DNA of 36,654 nucleotides, taken from assembly GCA_018242005.1 (NCBI GenBank), contig JAFECU010000255.1, positions 1 through 36,654 on the forward strand. The letters are read 5' to 3'. Made by a program: the position numbers and the translations under genes. Numbering within the stretch: position 1 is the stretch's first letter; each line of letters opens with the position of its first letter. Source of the stretch: Pseudomonadota bacterium (GTDB lineage: Bacteria > Pseudomonadota > Gammaproteobacteria > Burkholderiales > Burkholderiaceae_C). Shown one piece after another: positions 15,185 to 22,912 of this stretch. Under the pieces are notes generated by a model, which was not told the origin of the DNA, made no database searches, and worked only from the letters and a program-made list of their open reading frames with translations.

Positions 15185-16525
15185 ATGCAAGCTGTCTTCA
15201 ACACACAACGCCGACTGGCGTACCTCTTTGCGTCCGCCGCCCTGGCCTTGCTGCCAACGCACGGCCACGCCGAAGCACCCGAGACGGAGGACTGGAACGC
15301 CAGATTCCAGTCCACCTATGTCTGGCAGGACAAGCACGGCTTTCCCGCGCCCTACACCGGCGCTCACAGCCTGAGTCCCGACAGGGAGCTGAGCTATTCG
15401 TTCACGGCCACGGCCATGCTTGGCTGGCGGCCCTGGGGCGGCGCCGAGCTGTACTTCAACCCCGAGGCGGCGCAGGGCGTGCCGCTGTCCGGACTGACCG
15501 GCCTGGGCGGCTTCACCAATGGCGAGATCGCGCGCTCCTCCGGCCCCACGCTGAAGTTCTACCGCGCGCGCCTGTTCCTGCGCCAGACCTGGGGCCAGGG
15601 CGGCGGGCAAGAGGCGGTGGAGTCCGGGCCCAACCAGCTCGCGGGCAGCGTGGACAGGCGCCGCTTCGTTCTGACGGCGGGCAATCTGTCGGTGATCGAC
15701 CTGTTCGACAACAACGCCTACAGCCATGACCCGCGCACGCAGTTTCTCAACTGGTCCATCATGGCCCACGGCGCCTATGACTATGCGGCCGACGCGCGCG
15801 GCTACTCCTGGGGCATCGCATGGGAGTGGTACCACGACGACTGGGCGCTGCGCGTCGGGCGCTTTCTGCAGCCCACGCTGCCGAACGAGCAGCCGCTGGA
15901 TCTGCGCATCCTGCAGCACTATGGCGACCAGATCGAGATCGAGCATGCCCATACCCTGGGTGAGCAGCCGGGCAAGCTGCGCCTGCTGGCCTTTCGCAAC
16001 CGCGCGCGCATGTCGCGCTACCGGGATGCGCTGGACCTGGCGGCACGCAGCGGCGGCGTGCCAAGCATCGACGATGTGCGCACGGGCACCCAGGTCAAGG
16101 TCGGCGTGGGACTGAGCCTGGAGCAGGCCCTGACGAGCGAGGTGGGATTGTTTGGCCGCGCCAGCTGGGCCGACGGCAAGACCGAGATCTATGCCTTCAC
16201 CGCCATCGACCGATCTCTATCGGGCGGCCTGCTGATCCAGGGCAAGGCCTGGGGGCGCGCGCAGGACAGCCTGGGCCTGGCCCTGGCGCGCAACGGCCTG
16301 TCGCGCGTACACCGCGACTATCTGGCCGCGGGCGGCATGGGTTTTTTCATTGGCGACGGCCGCCTGAACTATCGTCCCGAGGCCGTGCTCGAAGCGTTCT
16401 ACAACCTGCAACTGGCCAAGGCGGCCTGGATCACGCTGGATTGGCAACACATACGCAACCCCGCCTACAACGCCGATCGCGGACCCGTCAACGTGTTGTC
16501 GGCGCGCCTGCATACGGAGTTTTGA
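15185..16525 (+). CDS. OprB-type carbohydrate-selective porin
   Basis: A 446-residue outer-membrane protein with a Sec signal peptide cut after about residue 29 (PTHGHA). Many alternating-polarity strands follow, with an aromatic C-terminus ending in Phe (LHTEF), as expected for a beta-barrel recognised by the BAM complex. The blocks TYVWQDKHGFPAPYTG near the mature N-terminus and SDRELSYSFTAT-like, YFNPE and GNLSVIDLFDNNAYS segments are those of the carbohydrate-selective porin OprB family. ATG 15185 is selected because it gives a complete signal peptide; there is no strong ribosome site. The next gene, an Mg2+ ATPase, starts only 84 bp downstream. The solute is not deducible, and the family name does not prove sugar transport. 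Confidence 0.82.
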   Translation: MQAVFNTQRRLAYLFASAALALLPTHGHAEAPETEDWNARFQSTYVWQDKHGFPAPYTGAHSLSPDRELSYSFTATAMLGWRPWGGAELYFNPEAAQGVPLSGLTGLGGFTNGEIARSSGPTLKFYRARLFLRQTWGQGGGQEAVESGPNQLAGSVDRRRFVLTAGNLSVIDLFDNNAYSHDPRTQFLNWSIMAHGAYDYAADARGYSWGIAWEWYHDDWALRVGRFLQPTLPNEQPLDLRILQHYGDQIEIEHAHTLGEQPGKLRLLAFRNRARMSRYRDALDLAARSGGVPSIDDVRTGTQVKVGVGLSLEQALTSEVGLFGRASWADGKTEIYAFTAIDRSLSGGLLIQGKAWGRAQDSLGLALARNGLSRVHRDYLAAGGMGFFIGDGRLNYRPEAVLEAFYNLQLAKAAWITLDWQHIRNPAYNADRGPVNVLSARLHTEF

Positions 16526-16552
16526 TCCCGCCTGCATGGCCCCTGGTATACA
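16522..16552 (+). promoter_or_regulatory. Weak candidate promoter/operator before Mg2+ ATPase gene
   Basis: TTGATC (16522-16527) and TATACA (16547-16552) are spaced by 19 bp. CTGGTATACAAG (16543-16554) is also nearly palindromic about GTATAC, a form seen in GntR-type operators. Either reading is tentative. The 84-bp gap has no long leader like the Mg2+-sensing leader of enterobacterial mgtA. Confidence 0.25.
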
Positions 16553-16609
16553 AGTCAAAATTCGAGCGCCCTGACCGGTTCGGCAAGAGGCGTTCAGGAG
16601 AGCGCTGCC

Positions 16610-19330
16610 ATGCATAACCGGATTCTGCGAGAGGTATTTGTCGGCTTCGTGCGCACGCGCCGCATGGTGCGGCATTTCAGCCGCCTGGCCCTGCTGGAGA
16701 CCCTGACGCGCACGGGCGTCAGCCGGGAACTTCCGGTGGCGCAGTCGAAGGCCCTGACCGCCGCGGCCAACGCCGAGGCTCAGGCACTCCTAAAGCAGCT
16801 GGGCAGCAGCGAGGCCGGCCTGAGCGAGGAGCAGGCCGACGCCGTGCGCGAGCGCGTGGGCCCCAATGAGGTGGAGCAGGAAAAGCCCCTGCCCTGGTGG
16901 ATGCAGCTGTGGCACTGCTTTCGCAACCCTTTCAACCTGCTGCTGACGCTGCTGGCCACCATCTCCGTGCTGACCCATGACCTGAAGGGGGCCCTGGTCA
17001 TCAGCACCATGGTGGTGCTGTCCACGCTGTTGCGGTTCTGGCAGGAGGGCAAGTCCAACAGGGCTGCCGACGCGCTCAAGGCCATGGTCAGCAACACGGC
17101 CACGGTGCTGCGCGGCGCCCTGCCCGATGGCAAGGGCGCACAGCGCGTGGAGCTGCCCATCAAGCTGCTTGTGCCGGGCGACCTGATTGCGCTGTCGGCC
17201 GGCGACATGGTTCCGGCCGACTGCCGCGTGCTCGCCGCCAAGGATCTGTTTGTGGCGCAGTCGGCCATGACCGGCGAGTCCATGCCGGTGGAAAAGACGG
17301 CCCTGCAGCGCGATGCCGGCGTCAGCAACCCGCTGGAGCTCGACAACATCGTGTTCATGGGCACCAACGTGGTGTCGGGCTCGGCCACGGCCTTGGTGGT
17401 GGCCACCGGCAACGGCACCTATTTCGGCGCACTGGCCAACCGCGTCATCGCCACCGACCGCGCGCCGACGTCCTTCCAGGCGGGTGTGAACAAGGTCAGC
17501 TGGCTGCTGATCCGCTTCATGTTCGTGATGGCGCCGCTGGTGTTCTTCATCAACGGGTTCTCCAAGGGCGACTGGCTCGAAGCCCTGCTGTTCGCACTGG
17601 CCATCGCCGTGGGGCTGACGCCCGAGATGCTGCCCATGATCGTGACCTCGACGCTGGCCAAGGGCGCGGTGTTCCTGTCGCGCAAGAAGGTCATCGTGAA
17701 GCGCCTGGACGCGATCCAGAACTTCGGCGCCATGGATGTCCTCTGTACCGACAAGACCGGCACGCTGACGCAGGACAAGATCTTTCTGGCGCGCCATGTC
17801 GATGTCTGGGGCGAGGAGTCCGACGATGTGCTGGAGCTCGCCTACCTCAACAGCTACTACCAGACCGGGCTGAAGAACCTGCTGGACGTCGCCGTGCTGG
17901 AACACGCCGAGGTGAGCAGCGAGCTGGAGCCGGCCAAGAATTTCCGCAAGGTCGATGAGATACCGTTCGACTTCACGCGCCGGCGCATGTCGGTGGTGGT
18001 GGCCGAGCATGACGAGCACCACCTGCTCATCACCAAGGGCGCGGTGGAGGAGGTGCTGGCCGTGTGCACCCAGGTGCGCCATGGGGAGGCGGTCGAGCCG
18101 CTGACGCCCGAGCTGCTCGAGCGCATTCGCGCCGTGACGGCCGAGCTCAACGAGGAGGGTCTGCGCGTGGTGGCCGTGGCCGCCCGCGAGGACCCGCCCA
18201 CGCGGACGGTCTACAGCCTGGCCGACGAAAGCGCCCTGACCCTGATTGGCTATGTGGCCTTCCTGGATCCCCCGAAGGACTCGACGGCCGCGGCGCTCAA
18301 GGCGCTGGCCGAGCACAGCGTCACGGTCAAGGTGCTGACCGGCGACAACGAGCTGGTGGCCGCCAAGATCTGTCGCGAGGTGGGCCTGGCGCAGCAGGGT
18401 GTGCTGCTGGGCGGCGCTATCGAGGACATGAGCGACCAGGACCTGGCCCTGGCCGTGGAGAGCCACAACCTGTTTGCCAAGCTCACGCCGCTGCACAAGG
18501 AGCGCATCGTGCGCCTGCTCAAGGCCAATGGCCATGTGGTGGGCTTCATGGGCGATGGCATCAACGACGCGCCGGCGCTGCGCGCGGCCGACATCGGCAT
18601 CTCGGTGGACAGCGCGGTGGACATCGCCAAGGAGGCGGCCGACATCATCCTGCTGGAAAAGAGCCTGATGGTGCTGGAGCAGGGCGTGCTGGAGGGCCGG
18701 CGCACCTTCGCCAACATGCTCAAGTACATCAAGATGACGTCCAGCTCCAACTTCGGCAACGTCTTCTCGGTGCTGGTGGCGTCGGCCTTCATTCCCTTCC
18801 TGCCCATGCTGCCCATACACCTGCTGGTGCAGAACCTGCTGTACGACATCTCGCAGATCGCCATACCGTTCGACAACGTGGATGAGGAGCAGCTGCGCCA
18901 GCCGCTGCGCTGGCAGCCGGGCGATATTGGGCGCTTCATGGTCTTCTTCGGGCCCATCAGCTCGGTGTTCGACATCACCACCTTCGCCATGATGTGGTAC
19001 GTCTTCGGCGCCCAGACGCCGGCGCAGCAGACGCTGTTCCAGTCGGGCTGGTTCGTCGTGGGCCTGCTCACGCAGACCCTGATCGTGCACATGATCCGCA
19101 GCCCCAAGCTGCCCTTCATTCAGAGCCGCGCGGCCACGCCGCTGCTGGTGATGACCGGCATCATCATGGCCGTGGGCGTCTTCCTGCCCATGGGGCCGCT
19201 GGCGCATTACTTCAAGCTGCAGGCGCTGCCGCCGCTGTACTTCGCGCTGCTGCCGCTGATCGTGCTGGGTTACATGATGTTGACGCAGGCCATGAAAGGC
19301 ATCTACAAGCGCCGCTGGGGCTGGCAATAA
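16610..19330 (+). CDS. mgtA: Magnesium-translocating P-type ATPase
   Basis: A 906-residue P3B-type ATPase, close in length to E. coli MgtA. Visible elements are the actuator loop AMTGESMPVEK, the membrane segment with AVGLTPEMLPMIV, the phosphorylation motif DKTGTLTQD (D381), the nucleotide-domain lysine motif TKGAVEEV, the hinge MGDGINDAPAL and a hydrophobic C-terminal bundle. The APEM-type sequence (TPEMLPMIV) in transmembrane helix 4 is typical of MgtA/MgtB rather than Ca2+ pumps. The protein imports Mg2+ across the inner membrane when external Mg2+ is low. A GGAG-like site (CAGGAGAG) precedes ATG 16610. It follows an outer-membrane porin gene by 84 bp and may be co-transcribed with it. 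Confidence 0.93.
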   Translation: MHNRILREVFVGFVRTRRMVRHFSRLALLETLTRTGVSRELPVAQSKALTAAANAEAQALLKQLGSSEAGLSEEQADAVRERVGPNEVEQEKPLPWWMQLWHCFRNPFNLLLTLLATISVLTHDLKGALVISTMVVLSTLLRFWQEGKSNRAADALKAMVSNTATVLRGALPDGKGAQRVELPIKLLVPGDLIALSAGDMVPADCRVLAAKDLFVAQSAMTGESMPVEKTALQRDAGVSNPLELDNIVFMGTNVVSGSATALVVATGNGTYFGALANRVIATDRAPTSFQAGVNKVSWLLIRFMFVMAPLVFFINGFSKGDWLEALLFALAIAVGLTPEMLPMIVTSTLAKGAVFLSRKKVIVKRLDAIQNFGAMDVLCTDKTGTLTQDKIFLARHVDVWGEESDDVLELAYLNSYYQTGLKNLLDVAVLEHAEVSSELEPAKNFRKVDEIPFDFTRRRMSVVVAEHDEHHLLITKGAVEEVLAVCTQVRHGEAVEPLTPELLERIRAVTAELNEEGLRVVAVAAREDPPTRTVYSLADESALTLIGYVAFLDPPKDSTAAALKALAEHSVTVKVLTGDNELVAAKICREVGLAQQGVLLGGAIEDMSDQDLALAVESHNLFAKLTPLHKERIVRLLKANGHVVGFMGDGINDAPALRAADIGISVDSAVDIAKEAADIILLEKSLMVLEQGVLEGRRTFANMLKYIKMTSSSNFGNVFSVLVASAFIPFLPMLPIHLLVQNLLYDISQIAIPFDNVDEEQLRQPLRWQPGDIGRFMVFFGPISSVFDITTFAMMWYVFGAQTPAQQTLFQSGWFVVGLLTQTLIVHMIRSPKLPFIQSRAATPLLVMTGIIMAVGVFLPMGPLAHYFKLQALPPLYFALLPLIVLGYMMLTQAMKGIYKRRWGWQ

Positions 19331-19385
19331 ACAAAGGGAAGACTAGACTTTGCGCCCATAGGAACGCAGGCAAGGCAGGCGCACC

Positions 19386-21059
19386 ATGGAATGGACTACC
19401 CATCAGGTCTTCAACCAGTACCCCGAGCTGAGCGACTACGACCCGCTGGCCACCGACCCGGCGCTGTGCGAGGCGCTGGCGCGCGCCGGCGCCGACTGGG
19501 CCCGCCCCGCACTGGACGCCTACGCGCAGCGCCTGGGCACGGCGGAGACCTTTGCGCTGGCCCAGCAGGCCAACCGCCACGGGCCCGAGCTGCAGCGCTT
19601 TGACAGCCGCGGGCGGCGCGTGGACGCGCTGGAGTTTCACCCCGCCTGGCACGCGCTGATGGCGTTGTACCGCGCGCAGGGCCTGGTATCGCTACCCTTT
19701 AGAGAGCAGCGCGCGGGCCGCTGGACGGCCTGGGCCGCCGGTTTCTATCTGCATGGCCAGGTGGAGCAGGGCACGTTGTGCCCGGCGACCATGACGCAGG
19801 CGGCGATACCGCTGCTGCAGAAGGAGGACGGGCTCTGGGCCCAGCTCAGGGACGCGCTCTACAGCGACGCCTACGACGCGCGCGACCTGCCCGTGGCGCA
19901 CAAGGCCAGCGTCTGGCTCGGCATGGGCATGACGGAGAAACAGGGCGGCTCGGACGTGCGCGCCAACACCACGGTGGCCACACCGGTCGCAGCCGGCGGG
20001 CGCGGCGGCGAATATCTGCTGCGCGGGCACAAGTGGTTCTTCTCGGCGCCGCAGTGCGACGCGCATCTGGTCACGGCGCGCGTGGGCGCGGACGAGCCGT
20101 CCTCGGCGGGTGTGGCCTGCTTCTACGTGCCGCGCTGGCGCCCCGACGGCAGCAGGAACGCCGTGCGCGTGCAGCGCCTGAAGGACAAGCTCGGCAACCG
20201 CAGCAACGCCAGCAGCGAGGTGGAGTTCGAGGACGCCTGGGGCGTGCTGATGGGCGAGGAAGGCCGCGGCATTCCCACCATCATCGAGATGGCGGGCACC
20301 ACGCGCCTGAACTGCGTGGTGGGCAGCGCCGCCATCCTGCGCCAGGCCACGGTGCAGGCCATTGCCTACGCGCGCCGGCGCCAGGCCTTTGGCCGCCCGC
20401 TTTCCGATCAGCCCCTGATGCGCGCCGTGCTGGCCGACCTGGCGCTGGAGAGCGAGGCCGCGCTGCTGCTGCTGATGCGCCTGGCCCAGGCCTTCGAGCG
20501 CGAGGGCGAGGGCGACCCGGCCCAGCGCGCCTGGAAGCGAGCCATGACCCCGGCCGCCAAGTTCTGGGTCTGCAAGCGCGCCGTGGAGCTCACGGGCGAG
20601 GCCATGGAGGTCTTTGGCGGCAATGGCTACATCGAGGACGGCGTGATGGCGCGGCTGTTTCGCGAGGCGCCGGTCAACTCCATCTGGGAAGGCTCGGGCA
20701 ACGTCATGTGCCTGGACCTGCTGCGCGCCCTGCAGCGTGAGGGCGATGCCGCCCAGGCCCTGCTGGCCGAGCTGCAGGCCGGCGCTGCGGGCGAGCCACG
20801 CCTGACGCGCGCCCTGCAGGCACTGCAGGCGCTGCTGGCCGCGCCGCCCGACCAGGCCGAGGCCCTGGGCCGCCTGATCGCCCAGCGCCTGGTGCTGCTG
20901 GCCCAGGCCTGCCTGCTGCGCCAGCATGCGCCAGACTGCATGGCCGACGCCTTCATCGCCACGCGCCTGGGTGCCGATGGCATGGCCGGCGTGGCCGGCG
21001 CCCTGGACCTGCGCGGCATGGACCTGGGCGCCATCCTCGACCGCGCCTTTCCGGGCTGA
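19386..21059 (+). CDS. AidB-type acyl-CoA dehydrogenase family flavoprotein
   Basis: A 557-residue flavoprotein, long for an acyl-CoA dehydrogenase but matching E. coli AidB (541 residues). Diagnostic blocks are FHPAWHALM near residue 80, GMGMTEKQGGSDVRANT near 180 (FAD-binding loop), LNCVVGSAAILRQA, and EVFGGNGYIEDGVMARLFREAP followed by IWEGSGNVMCLD. The C-terminal extra domain of about 100 residues corresponds to the DNA-binding region of AidB. AidB belongs to the adaptive response to alkylating agents and retains some acyl-CoA dehydrogenase activity, with physiological substrate unsettled. No ada or alkB gene is near, so a role in alkylation defence cannot be claimed from context. It begins 55 bp after mgtA. 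Confidence 0.85.
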   Translation: MEWTTHQVFNQYPELSDYDPLATDPALCEALARAGADWARPALDAYAQRLGTAETFALAQQANRHGPELQRFDSRGRRVDALEFHPAWHALMALYRAQGLVSLPFREQRAGRWTAWAAGFYLHGQVEQGTLCPATMTQAAIPLLQKEDGLWAQLRDALYSDAYDARDLPVAHKASVWLGMGMTEKQGGSDVRANTTVATPVAAGGRGGEYLLRGHKWFFSAPQCDAHLVTARVGADEPSSAGVACFYVPRWRPDGSRNAVRVQRLKDKLGNRSNASSEVEFEDAWGVLMGEEGRGIPTIIEMAGTTRLNCVVGSAAILRQATVQAIAYARRRQAFGRPLSDQPLMRAVLADLALESEAALLLLMRLAQAFEREGEGDPAQRAWKRAMTPAAKFWVCKRAVELTGEAMEVFGGNGYIEDGVMARLFREAPVNSIWEGSGNVMCLDLLRALQREGDAAQALLAELQAGAAGEPRLTRALQALQALLAAPPDQAEALGRLIAQRLVLLAQACLLRQHAPDCMADAFIATRLGADGMAGVAGALDLRGMDLGAILDRAFPG

Positions 21060-21074
21060 GCAAAGGAATTACAG

Positions 21075-21135
21075 CAAAAACAGGCTTTGACACAGGCGTA
21101 TAAATAGCAGGCTGCTCATATATTCATAGTAAACA
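21075..21135. repeat. Remnant of dispersed repeat between genes
   Basis: An AT-rich stretch (AAACAGGCTTTGACACAGGC, then TATAAATAGCAGGCTGCTC and TATATTCATAG) fills the 78-bp gap. The ACAGG-type half and the AGCAGGCTGCTC segment resemble one arm of the palindromic element at 33374-33473. The reading of it as a decayed copy is by eye. It also supplies the upstream DNA of the threonine ammonia-lyase gene, which has no evident ribosome site. Confidence 0.35.
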
Positions 21136-21137
21136 TC

Positions 21138-22337
21138 ATGCTCACCCTCCAAGACATTCAGGACGCCGCGGCCCGCCTGCGCGGCCAGGTGCTGGACACG
21201 CCCTGCGTGGAATCGCGCACGCTCTCGCAGATCGTGGGCGCGCAGGTGTTCCTCAAGTTCGAGAACCTGCAGTTCACCGCCTCGTTCAAGGAGCGCGGCG
21301 CCTGCAACAAGCTCGCCCAGCTCACGCCCGAGGAGCGCGCGCGCGGCGTGGTCGCCATGAGCGCGGGCAACCATGCCCAGGGCGTGGCCTACCACGCACA
21401 GCGCCTGGGCCTGCGCGCGGTCATCGTCATGCCGCGTTTCACGCCCGGCGTGAAGGTGGAGCGCACGCGCGGCTTTGGCGCCGAGGTGGTGCTGCATGGC
21501 GACACGTTGGAAGAGGCGCACCAGCACGCCCATGTGCTCGCCGAACAGCAGGGCCTGACCTTCATACACCCTTACGACGACGAGGCCGTGGCCGCGGGCC
21601 AGGGCACGCTCGCGCTGGAGATGCTGGCCGAACAGCCGGACCTGCAGGCGCTGGTGGTCTCGGTGGGCGGCGGCGGCCTGCTGGCCGGCATTGCCACCGC
21701 GGCACGCGCCATCAAGCCCGATCTTGAGATCGTCGGCGTGCAGACGGCGCGCTTTCCGGCCATGGTCAATGCCATCAAGGGCACGCAGCATGAGCAGGGC
21801 CAATCGACGATCGCCGAGGGCATCGCCGTGGGCCAGCCGGGACAGATGACACGCGAGGTCATCGCCCGCCTGGTCAACGACATGCTGCTGGTGCAGGAGG
21901 GCGATATCGAGCAGGCCGTGCTCATGCTGCTGGAGATCGAAAAGACCCTGGTCGAGGGCGCGGGCGCAGCCGGCCTGGCGGCACTGGTGCGCTACCCCGA
22001 GCGCTTTCGCGGCCTGAAGGTGGGACTGGTGCTCTCGGGCGGCAACATCGACCCGCTGCTGCTGGCCGCCATCATCGAGCGCGGCATGGTGCGTTCCGGG
22101 CGGCTGGCACGCATCATGGTCAGCGCGCGCGACGTGCCCGGCGTGCTGGCGCGCATCACGGCCACCGTGGCCGAGGCCGGCGCCAACATCGAAGAGGTGC
22201 ATCACCAGCGCGCCTTCACCCTGCTGGCGGCGCAGAACGTGGAGATCGAGCTGGTGCTGCAGACGCGCGGCAAGGCCCATGTGCAGCAGGTGCTCGAGCG
22301 GCTGCGCGCCGCGCACATGGAGGCCGAGCTGCGCTGA
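21138..22337 (+). CDS. ilvA: Threonine ammonia-lyase, single-ACT form
   Basis: A 399-residue fold-type II PLP enzyme. The cofactor lysine is K51 in FTASFKERGA, the phosphate-binding glycine loop is SVGGGGLLAG (174-183), and SAGNHAQG binds the substrate carboxylate. Residues from about 326 to the end form one ACT domain (RIMVSARDVPGVLARITATVAEAGANI). This is shorter than E. coli IlvA, which has two ACT-like units, and longer than TdcB, which has none. It deaminates threonine to 2-oxobutyrate, feeding isoleucine synthesis or threonine breakdown; the ACT domain implies allosteric control by an amino acid. The symbol follows common usage for this form. It lies alone, followed by an unrelated small gene. 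Confidence 0.88.
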   Translation: MLTLQDIQDAAARLRGQVLDTPCVESRTLSQIVGAQVFLKFENLQFTASFKERGACNKLAQLTPEERARGVVAMSAGNHAQGVAYHAQRLGLRAVIVMPRFTPGVKVERTRGFGAEVVLHGDTLEEAHQHAHVLAEQQGLTFIHPYDDEAVAAGQGTLALEMLAEQPDLQALVVSVGGGGLLAGIATAARAIKPDLEIVGVQTARFPAMVNAIKGTQHEQGQSTIAEGIAVGQPGQMTREVIARLVNDMLLVQEGDIEQAVLMLLEIEKTLVEGAGAAGLAALVRYPERFRGLKVGLVLSGGNIDPLLLAAIIERGMVRSGRLARIMVSARDVPGVLARITATVAEAGANIEEVHHQRAFTLLAAQNVEIELVLQTRGKAHVQQVLERLRAAHMEAELR

Positions 22338-22424
22338 TGCGGGTTAGGCCCGTGCGCCAGACCGCACGCGGTCGCTACACTGGGGCCATCTTCGCCATCC
22401 ATAACGTACAGAGGAGACCGCCAC

Positions 22425-22586
22425 ATGGCACATGAACACCACTTCGCCCCCCATGCCGCCGACGTCGAGGCGAACCACCCCAACGATCCCACCGAATCCG
22501 TGGTGAACATCATCCCCGTGGTGCTCCCTGCCGTGGGCGCGGCCATGATCTTCCTGCTGGCGCTGATCGCCATCTCCATGGCCTGA
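22425..22586 (+). CDS. 53-residue His-rich small membrane protein
   Basis: A small gene with an excellent ribosome site (GAGGAG at 22411-22416, 8 bases before ATG 22425). The first 23 residues are hydrophilic and rich in His, Asp and Glu (MAHEHHFAPHAADVEANH and on). The remaining 30 residues form one membrane helix with a proline kink (IIPVVLPAVGAAMIFLLALI) ending six residues from the C-terminus, so a tail-anchored arrangement is likely. The -10-like TACACT at 22376-22381 and a strong terminator at 22628 make it an independent transcription unit. I do not recognise the family. Metal binding by the His cluster, or a subunit role in a membrane complex, are only possibilities. Confidence 0.7.
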   Translation: MAHEHHFAPHAADVEANHPNDPTESVVNIIPVVLPAVGAAMIFLLALIAISMA

Positions 22587-22627
22587 GAGTCGGCCTCTTC
22601 CCCCTCGCCCCCTTTCGAAAAATGCCG

Positions 22628-22653
22628 AGGCCCCGCAATGCGGGGCCTTTTTG
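22628..22653 (+). terminator. Intrinsic terminator after small membrane protein gene
   Basis: A 9-bp GC-rich stem (AGGCCCCGC, 22628-22636, with GCGGGGCCT, 22640-22648) around a 3-base loop runs straight into a T-tract on the plus strand, a textbook factor-independent terminator. It insulates the small gene from the pckG promoter 80 bp downstream. Confidence 0.88.
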
Positions 22654-22732
22654 CTTCCGTCACCTGAGTCGCGGCCAAATACAATATCGCATAACGTCAT
22701 GCGTTTTATGCATTGAATCGCAGGTGAGGCAA

Positions 22733-22761
22733 AAGACAAATCCTGGCGGTCTTCATAGAAT
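22733..22761 (+). promoter_or_regulatory. Sigma-70-type promoter of pckG
   Basis: AAGACA (22733-22738, four of six matches to the -35 consensus) and TAGAAT (22756-22761, five of six to the -10) are spaced by exactly 17 bp. Just upstream, GCATAA (22689-22694) and TTATGC (22706-22711) form an inverted repeat that could be an operator. Transcription would begin near 22768, leaving a leader of about 145 bases. Confidence 0.5.
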
Positions 22762-22794
22762 CTAAGGTTCGTCCTCTGGTCGCGCGCGCCTTTC

Positions 22795-22887
22795 ACTCCG
22801 GCACGCGCCTGATGGCCGGAGTTCAAGCCGTTTTTTCAAAGGCAGTGCGCAGTCGGTCCGGCCGGGGCGCGCCTCTTTTGAAAAAAC
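22795..22887 (+). promoter_or_regulatory. Structured 5' leader of pckG
   Basis: Two inverted repeats lie in the long untranslated leader. ACTCCGGC (22795-22802) pairs with GCCGGAGT (22815-22822). An 11-bp pair, GTTTTTTCAAA (22830-22840) and TTTGAAAAAAC (22877-22887), encloses 36 GC-rich bases and can be extended by GGC/GCC with a bulge. The second pair would close a long stem ending about 25 bases before the pckG start. Neither stem is followed directly by a U-tract in the way of a terminator. I recognise no known riboswitch. Confidence 0.45.
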
Positions 22888-22912
22888 TGTTTTCAACTTC
22901 AGGAAGCCTCCG

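Noticed and set aside
16526-16609. Mg2+-sensing riboswitch or leader peptide of the enterobacterial mgtA type.
   Set aside because: The gap is only 84 bp and has no proline-rich leader frame or visible alternate stem-loops.
16790-19327. Very long open frame antisense to the Mg2+ ATPase gene (and similar ones antisense to pckG, the class III aminotransferase and the permease gene).
   Set aside because: High third-position GC removes stop codons from opposite frames. The translations are rich in His, Arg, Gln and Ala with no recognisable motif, and the sense strand encodes clear enzymes.
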